The position numbers were made by a program, and so were the translations under genes. Shown here in pieces: positions 5,319-6,118 of a DNA stretch of 6,118 nt. Each line of letters begins with the position of its first letter. The first letter of the stretch is position 1. Source of the stretch: DATDOO01 sp035293245 (lineage in GTDB: Bacteria > Pseudomonadota > Gammaproteobacteria > Methylococcales > Methylococcaceae); assembly GCA_035293245.1 (NCBI GenBank), contig DATDOO010000303.1:1-6118 (forward strand). The letters run 5' to 3'. Under the pieces are notes generated by a model. That model saw nothing but the letters and a program-made list of their open reading frames with translations, was not told the DNA's origin and made no database searches.

Positions 5319-5726
5319 ATGTCCCTGATAACTTGGAGCAACATGTTCAGTGTCGGCGTCGCACAGATCGACGACCAGCACAAGAAGCTTGTGGAACTGG
5401 CCAACCAGTTGAACGACGCCATGCGCGCCGGGCACGCGAAGGAAGCGCTGGGAAAGATTCTCAATGAACTGGTGAACTACACCGTGTACCATTTCGGCTT
5501 CGAAGAAAAGCTGATGGCGCAGCACCAGTATCCGCAATCGCCCGATCACAAGGGCCAGCACGCCGACCTGGTCAAGGAAGTGGCGGCGTTCAAGTCCAAA
5601 TTCGACAAGGGCGACGCGGCCATTTCCGCAGAAATCATGAATTTCCTGCGCGACTGGCTGACCAACCACATCATGAAAACCGACAAGCTGTTCGGCAAGT
5701 TCCTCAACGAACACGGCGTGAAGTAG
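5319..5726 (+). CDS. Bacteriohemerythrin (single-domain diiron O2-binding protein)
   Basis: A 135-residue soluble four-helix-bundle protein that binds O2 reversibly at a non-heme diiron site. All seven ligands of the family are present with canonical spacing: His21 (in DDQHKKL), His58 and Glu62 (HFGFE), His77 and His81 (HKGQH), His117 and Asp122 (HIMKTD). The N-terminus (LITWSNMFSVGVAQIDDQH) is typical and there is no signal peptide or membrane segment, so it is cytoplasmic. Length and ligand numbering closely match the methanotroph bacteriohemerythrin of about 131 residues. Known or proposed roles in the family are O2 storage or delivery and O2 sensing for taxis. Here it lies 19 bp downstream of a chemoreceptor, probably in the same transcript, which favours a sensing or taxis link, although this is inference. 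The product call is very secure. Confidence 0.96.
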   Translation: MSLITWSNMFSVGVAQIDDQHKKLVELANQLNDAMRAGHAKEALGKILNELVNYTVYHFGFEEKLMAQHQYPQSPDHKGQHADLVKEVAAFKSKFDKGDAAISAEIMNFLRDWLTNHIMKTDKLFGKFLNEHGVK

Positions 5727-5735
5727 CTTCGTTCC

Positions 5736-5766
5736 GTCCGCCGGCTCCGGAGCGGGGCCGGCGGAC
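5736..5766. terminator. Strong GC hairpin between convergent genes, probable bidirectional terminator
   Basis: GTCCGCCGGC (5736-5745) pairs perfectly with GCCGGCGGAC (5757-5766). The stem extends inward by a T-G wobble and CCG/CGG to a GAG loop at 5750-5752, giving about 14 bp in all. It fills the 43-bp gap between the convergent hemerythrin and aminotransferase stop codons, the classic position for a shared terminator. Neither side carries a real T-run, so termination may be Rho-assisted or the element may mainly protect the 3' ends. The hairpin itself is unambiguous; its function is inferred from position. Confidence 0.6.
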
Positions 5767-5769
5767 CCC

Positions 5770-6118
5770 TCATGTTCGTTGCCTTTCCAGCCATTTCTCC
5801 AATCGCGCCATGCCTTCCTCCAGGCGCGCGAGACCCGTGGTGTAAGCGAAGCGCACGTAGCGCGAACTTGAAGTTTCCCCGAAATCCTCCCCCGGGGTGA
5901 AAGCCACGCCCGCTTCTTCCAGCGCAGCCAGGGCAAACCGGCGACTATCGTCGGTAAACCGGCTGCAATCGGCATAGATGTAGAAAGCGCCCCGCGGATC
6001 GGCGGGAATGACAAAGCCCAGTGCGCGTAGCTTGCGCAGCAGAAAATCCCGCCGCCGCTGGAATTCCGTGCGGCGCGTCTCCAGTTCCTCCGCCACGGCC
6101 GGATCGGTCAGCGCGGCC
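5770..6118 (-). CDS. Class I/II PLP-dependent aminotransferase, C-terminal part (partial at right edge)
   Basis: This is the last 115 residues of a fold-type I aminotransferase. It is read leftward and open to the window edge, with its TGA at 5772-5770. Visible C-terminal-domain features are RRRDFLLRKLRALGF (21-35 of the fragment), PRGAFYIYADCSRF (41-54), EAGVAFTPGEDFG (68-80) and RYVRFAYTTGLARLEEG (86-102). Arg89 in VRFAY aligns with the arginine that binds the substrate alpha-carboxylate in the aspartate aminotransferase family. The PLP lysine and the rest of the active site lie beyond the window, so the amino donor and product cannot be named. Family candidates include aspartate-like, AlaA-like and DapC/ArgD-unrelated class I enzymes. 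It is convergent with the hemerythrin gene. The family call is secure and the substrate unknown. Confidence 0.9.
   Translation of the reverse strand, partial: AALTDPAVAEELETRRTEFQRRRDFLLRKLRALGFVIPADPRGAFYIYADCSRFTDDSRRFALAALEEAGVAFTPGEDFGETSSSRYVRFAYTTGLARLEEGMARLEKWLERQRT

Overview
The window is GC-rich (roughly 60-65% by eye) and densely coded. It looks like the chromosome of a free-living betaproteobacterium, or a close relative. The evidence is an LPS heptose kinase, a YfgD-type ArsC next to WrbA and Hda, and a chemoreceptor beside a bacteriohemerythrin. This assignment rests on gene content and protein character only. No tRNA, rRNA, CRISPR array, insertion sequence or phage gene is visible.

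Layout, left to right. Positions 1-965 (minus strand) hold most of an ADP-heptose pathway kinase (rfaE1/hldE domain I), which runs off the left edge. After a 75-bp divergent intergenic region, a rightward block runs arsC-like (1041-1388), wrbA (1410-2003), hda (2026-2724), panE (2721-3647) and a small two-helix membrane protein (3662-3955). Spacing in this block is tight: 21 bp, 22 bp, a 4-bp ATGA overlap, then 14 bp. A weak hairpin lies at the end of wrbA and another after the membrane protein. A 141-bp leader follows, then a chemoreceptor gene (4097-5299) and a single-domain bacteriohemerythrin (5319-5726), 19 bp apart. A strong GC hairpin (5736-5766) separates these from a convergent PLP-dependent aminotransferase (5770-6118, minus), which runs off the right edge.

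How the genes may work together. The arsC-wrbA-hda-panE block mixes redox enzymes, the DnaA-inactivating AAA+ protein Hda and the ketopantoate reductase of CoA synthesis. It is better read as a housekeeping co-transcription unit than as one pathway. The mcp-hemerythrin pair is the most interesting part. The receptor has almost no periplasmic sensor domain, and the adjacent O2-binding diiron protein has all seven expected ligands. The pair may form a two-protein oxygen or redox taxis module, comparable in logic to receptors that carry a fused hemerythrin domain. This is inference from context.

Most of the window is ordinary core genome. I found no clear undescribed system. The best leads are the receptor-hemerythrin pair and the unrecognised small membrane protein.
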